Shown here piece by piece: positions 62,204 to 64,000 of a stretch of DNA of 64,000 nucleotides. The stretch's first letter is position 1; each line of letters begins with the position of its first letter. The notes below the pieces were generated by a model that saw nothing but the letters and a program-made list of their open reading frames with translations, was not told the origin of the DNA and did not search any database. The translations under genes were made by a program, and so were the position numbers. Source of the stretch: Solanum dulcamara (taxonomy: Eukaryota > Streptophyta > Magnoliopsida > Solanales > Solanaceae); contig NC_077247.1 in NCBI RefSeq assembly GCF_947179165.1, positions 46,730,935 to 46,794,934 of the forward strand, read 5' to 3'.

Positions 62204-62517
62204 TATTAAAAAACTATTTCTTCTTAATACTGTTTAATTTTTAAGAAATATTTAATAAATAAAAATATCTTAATAAATTATACTGTGCATTTTTTAATGA
62301 ATGTTAAACTACATTAAAGTGACTCATTCTCAAACGGAAGGAAAATTTAAATTCATCATCACCATATATATGAACAATAAGAAACAAATAAGGTAATAGA
62401 TGATGAGAGATGGCACATGTCTTCGTAAAGTAAAGGGGGTTTGAGAAAATGACATAAGTATGTATAATGCATGGGCAACTAAGCAATAAATGCAGAGGAA
62501 GAGCTTTAAACTTATTA

Positions 62518-62803
62518 CTCCCTCCATTTTTATTAGGGTGTTTCACACCCTTTAAGAAAAGAATATTAAGATATTAATTAAATATTGCTTTATATTTTTA
62601 TCCTTATTAATTATTATCAAATTACTCTTTAAAGTGCCTGTACATTAATTAAAGTTTTTTGAACTTATCACACAAAAAATCTAAATAAAAGGTAAAAATG
62701 GAAAAACAATCTAAAATATTTTGAAGATTGAACAATCAAGTTAATTTAAAATATAAAAAAAATATCTCAGTAATTCAATTATTTTGAATAAGGGGAGAGG
62801 GAG
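62518..62803. mobile_element. Stowaway-like MITE
   Basis: ACTCCCTCCATTTTTATTAG at the left and AATAAGGGGAGAGGGAGTG at the right are imperfect inverses. No coding sequence. Confidence 0.6.
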
Positions 62804-63067
62804 TGGCTTTTATTTTCCAAAAATATTTTCCTGCATGCATGAGCTTTCTCAAAATCAACTTGCACTTATTCCCTGCCCCCAACATGAACTAGCTTGTTTC
62901 TTTCTGCTACTAGTACTACTACTATTATTTTCATGTTTTATTGGGGCCAACATGTCACATGCTCATATTAAACAGATCAACCGTCCACCCCTAGAGAAAA
63001 ACAGAAGAATGAAAAGATCAAACATGCAAATAACAATATAATGCTTGGATGGGGAGTTTTGTTTGGG

Positions 63068-63274
63068 TATTTGATTATTTTTTTTGATTTTTCATTTGGT
63101 GTTCGGAGCTTGTAGAGTCACGATTAAATTTGGATCGCGCACTGTAGGGCTTATTCCGAGTGGCGCTCCCAACAAAAAAAATTTCATTCCCAGAGTTCGA
63201 ACATGAAATTTCTAATTAAGGGTGAAACAGTCCCACCACAAACCCATATTCATTTTTTTGGATATTTGATTATT
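63068..63274 (-). mobile_element. tRNA-derived SINE (minus strand, body about 63080-63262) with 12-bp TSD
   Basis: On the minus strand the head contains an A-box-like TGGTGGGACTGTT and a B-box-like ATGTTCGAACTCTGG, and the element ends in an A-rich tail (T-rich at 63080-63100 on the plus strand). A perfect 12-bp duplication TATTTGATTATT flanks it (63068-63079 and 63263-63274). Body motifs (GGGAGCGCCACTCGGAATAA, GCCCTAC) resemble a SINE common in Solanaceae. The pol III boxes are mutated, so it is probably inactive. Confidence 0.75.
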
Positions 63275-63654
63275 AGCTGCATACTCCCTCCCTTCATTTT
63301 TATTACTACTATTTTGCACTCTTCTAATGAAAATATTAATAAGTGCTTATTTTACTTTATAAATCTAAATTTAATTACTAGTACTTCAATAAGTTTGAGA
63401 AATGATTATGCAATAATAAAAATTAAATTACATCATTGGCGTAGCCACATATAACTCAGGATGGCCAGTCGGACATTCTTCGTCAAAAAATTATATTGTA
63501 TATAAAAAATTGTACAAAATATATATGTCAAAACTTATTTTTCATACGTATATATTAAATCTTGGACACTCTTAATAAAATTTCTAATTTTGCCACTGAA
63601 TTAGATGAATATTAAATTCGCCATTTAATTTAGCTTTAAAAATTAGTCAATTGT

Positions 63655-64000
63655 TGGGGTATGACACATCCAATAAATATTAAAATGCATAAATTAAATG
63701 TTACTGTCCACTATTATCCTTTAGATTATTTCCAACTATTCTCTTAAAAATGTAAAATAGTTAAACATCTTATTAAATGAAAAGTAACTATGAAAAAAAA
63801 TAATCAATAATTCTCTTTAATTTTAAATAATTAACTTATTTTAAACTATGAGAAAAGTCCCAACAATTCATTTAATATGAATTACTTCCTCCTTTCATTT
63901 TTAGTTATCGTGTTGCGCTTTTCGAGAGTTTATTTGACTAATTTTTAAAGCTAAATTGAATTATATTAATTCAATATTTTAAAATAAAAATAAAAATATT
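63655..64000. mobile_element. Two degenerate MITE copies at the right edge
   Basis: 63655-63890 is collinear with the interior and right end of the MITE at 9319-9585 (ACTATTATCCTTT.GATTATTTC, ATTTAATATGAA). From about 63888 another terminus (TTCCTCCTTTCATTTTTAGT) starts and runs off the window. Confidence 0.5.

Overview
This is a 64 kb, AT-rich window of nuclear DNA from a flowering plant, almost certainly a dicot. The GT-AG introns, plant gene families (RPW8, TBL/PMR5, CHUP1-like) and dense LTR-retrotransposon and MITE debris show this. Two repeats point to Solanaceae, probably Solanum, by recollection of family sequences rather than by a search: long LTRs that begin TGTAACACCC and end GGCGTGACA, and a SINE tail with the GGCTGCGTAC motif followed by TTG repeats. 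No rRNA, tRNA or CRISPR was found, and there is no sign of organelle DNA.

Four host genes can be supported. (1) 453-1046 (+) is the 3' exon of a papain-type cysteine protease whose N-terminal part is missing from the window. (2) 6149-6622 (+) is a compact single-exon RPW8-domain protein. (3) 28243-32531 (+) is a complete five-exon trichome-birefringence-like (TBL) O-acetyltransferase, followed by a decayed copy of its own last exon. (4) 37666-41856 (-) is a six-exon CHUP1-like protein with a coiled coil and polyproline tract. They share no obvious pathway.

The rest is mostly mobile DNA, and many borders can be fixed to the base. Two Mutator-type long-TIR elements carry perfect 9-bp target duplications (2552-3623 and 19239-20451). 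A Ty1/copia retrotransposon (45897-54117, TSD ATATT) is decayed and is split by an inverted solo LTR (46372-49048, TSD GCTAT). A related solo LTR (23806-26139) sits inside a Stowaway-like MITE, and a third diverged relative lies at about 33840-34995. A different 3.5 kb solo LTR (11730-15196, TSD AATCA) landed in an older tandem array (10.9-17.2 kb). There is also a mariner transposase relic (about 43150-44060), a LINE fragment (about 35490-36085), a SINE with a 12-bp TSD (63080-63262) and many Stowaway-like MITEs, clustered at the right end.

Oddities include a TCG-rich degenerate minisatellite (about 22.35-23.18 kb), LTR-internal minisatellites with different units in sister LTRs, a 38-bp duplication at the copia 5' LTR start, and a short uORF ahead of RPW8. 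I saw no convincing new biological system. The most useful observations are the nested-insertion chronology, the TBL exon fossil and the stand-alone RPW8 gene.
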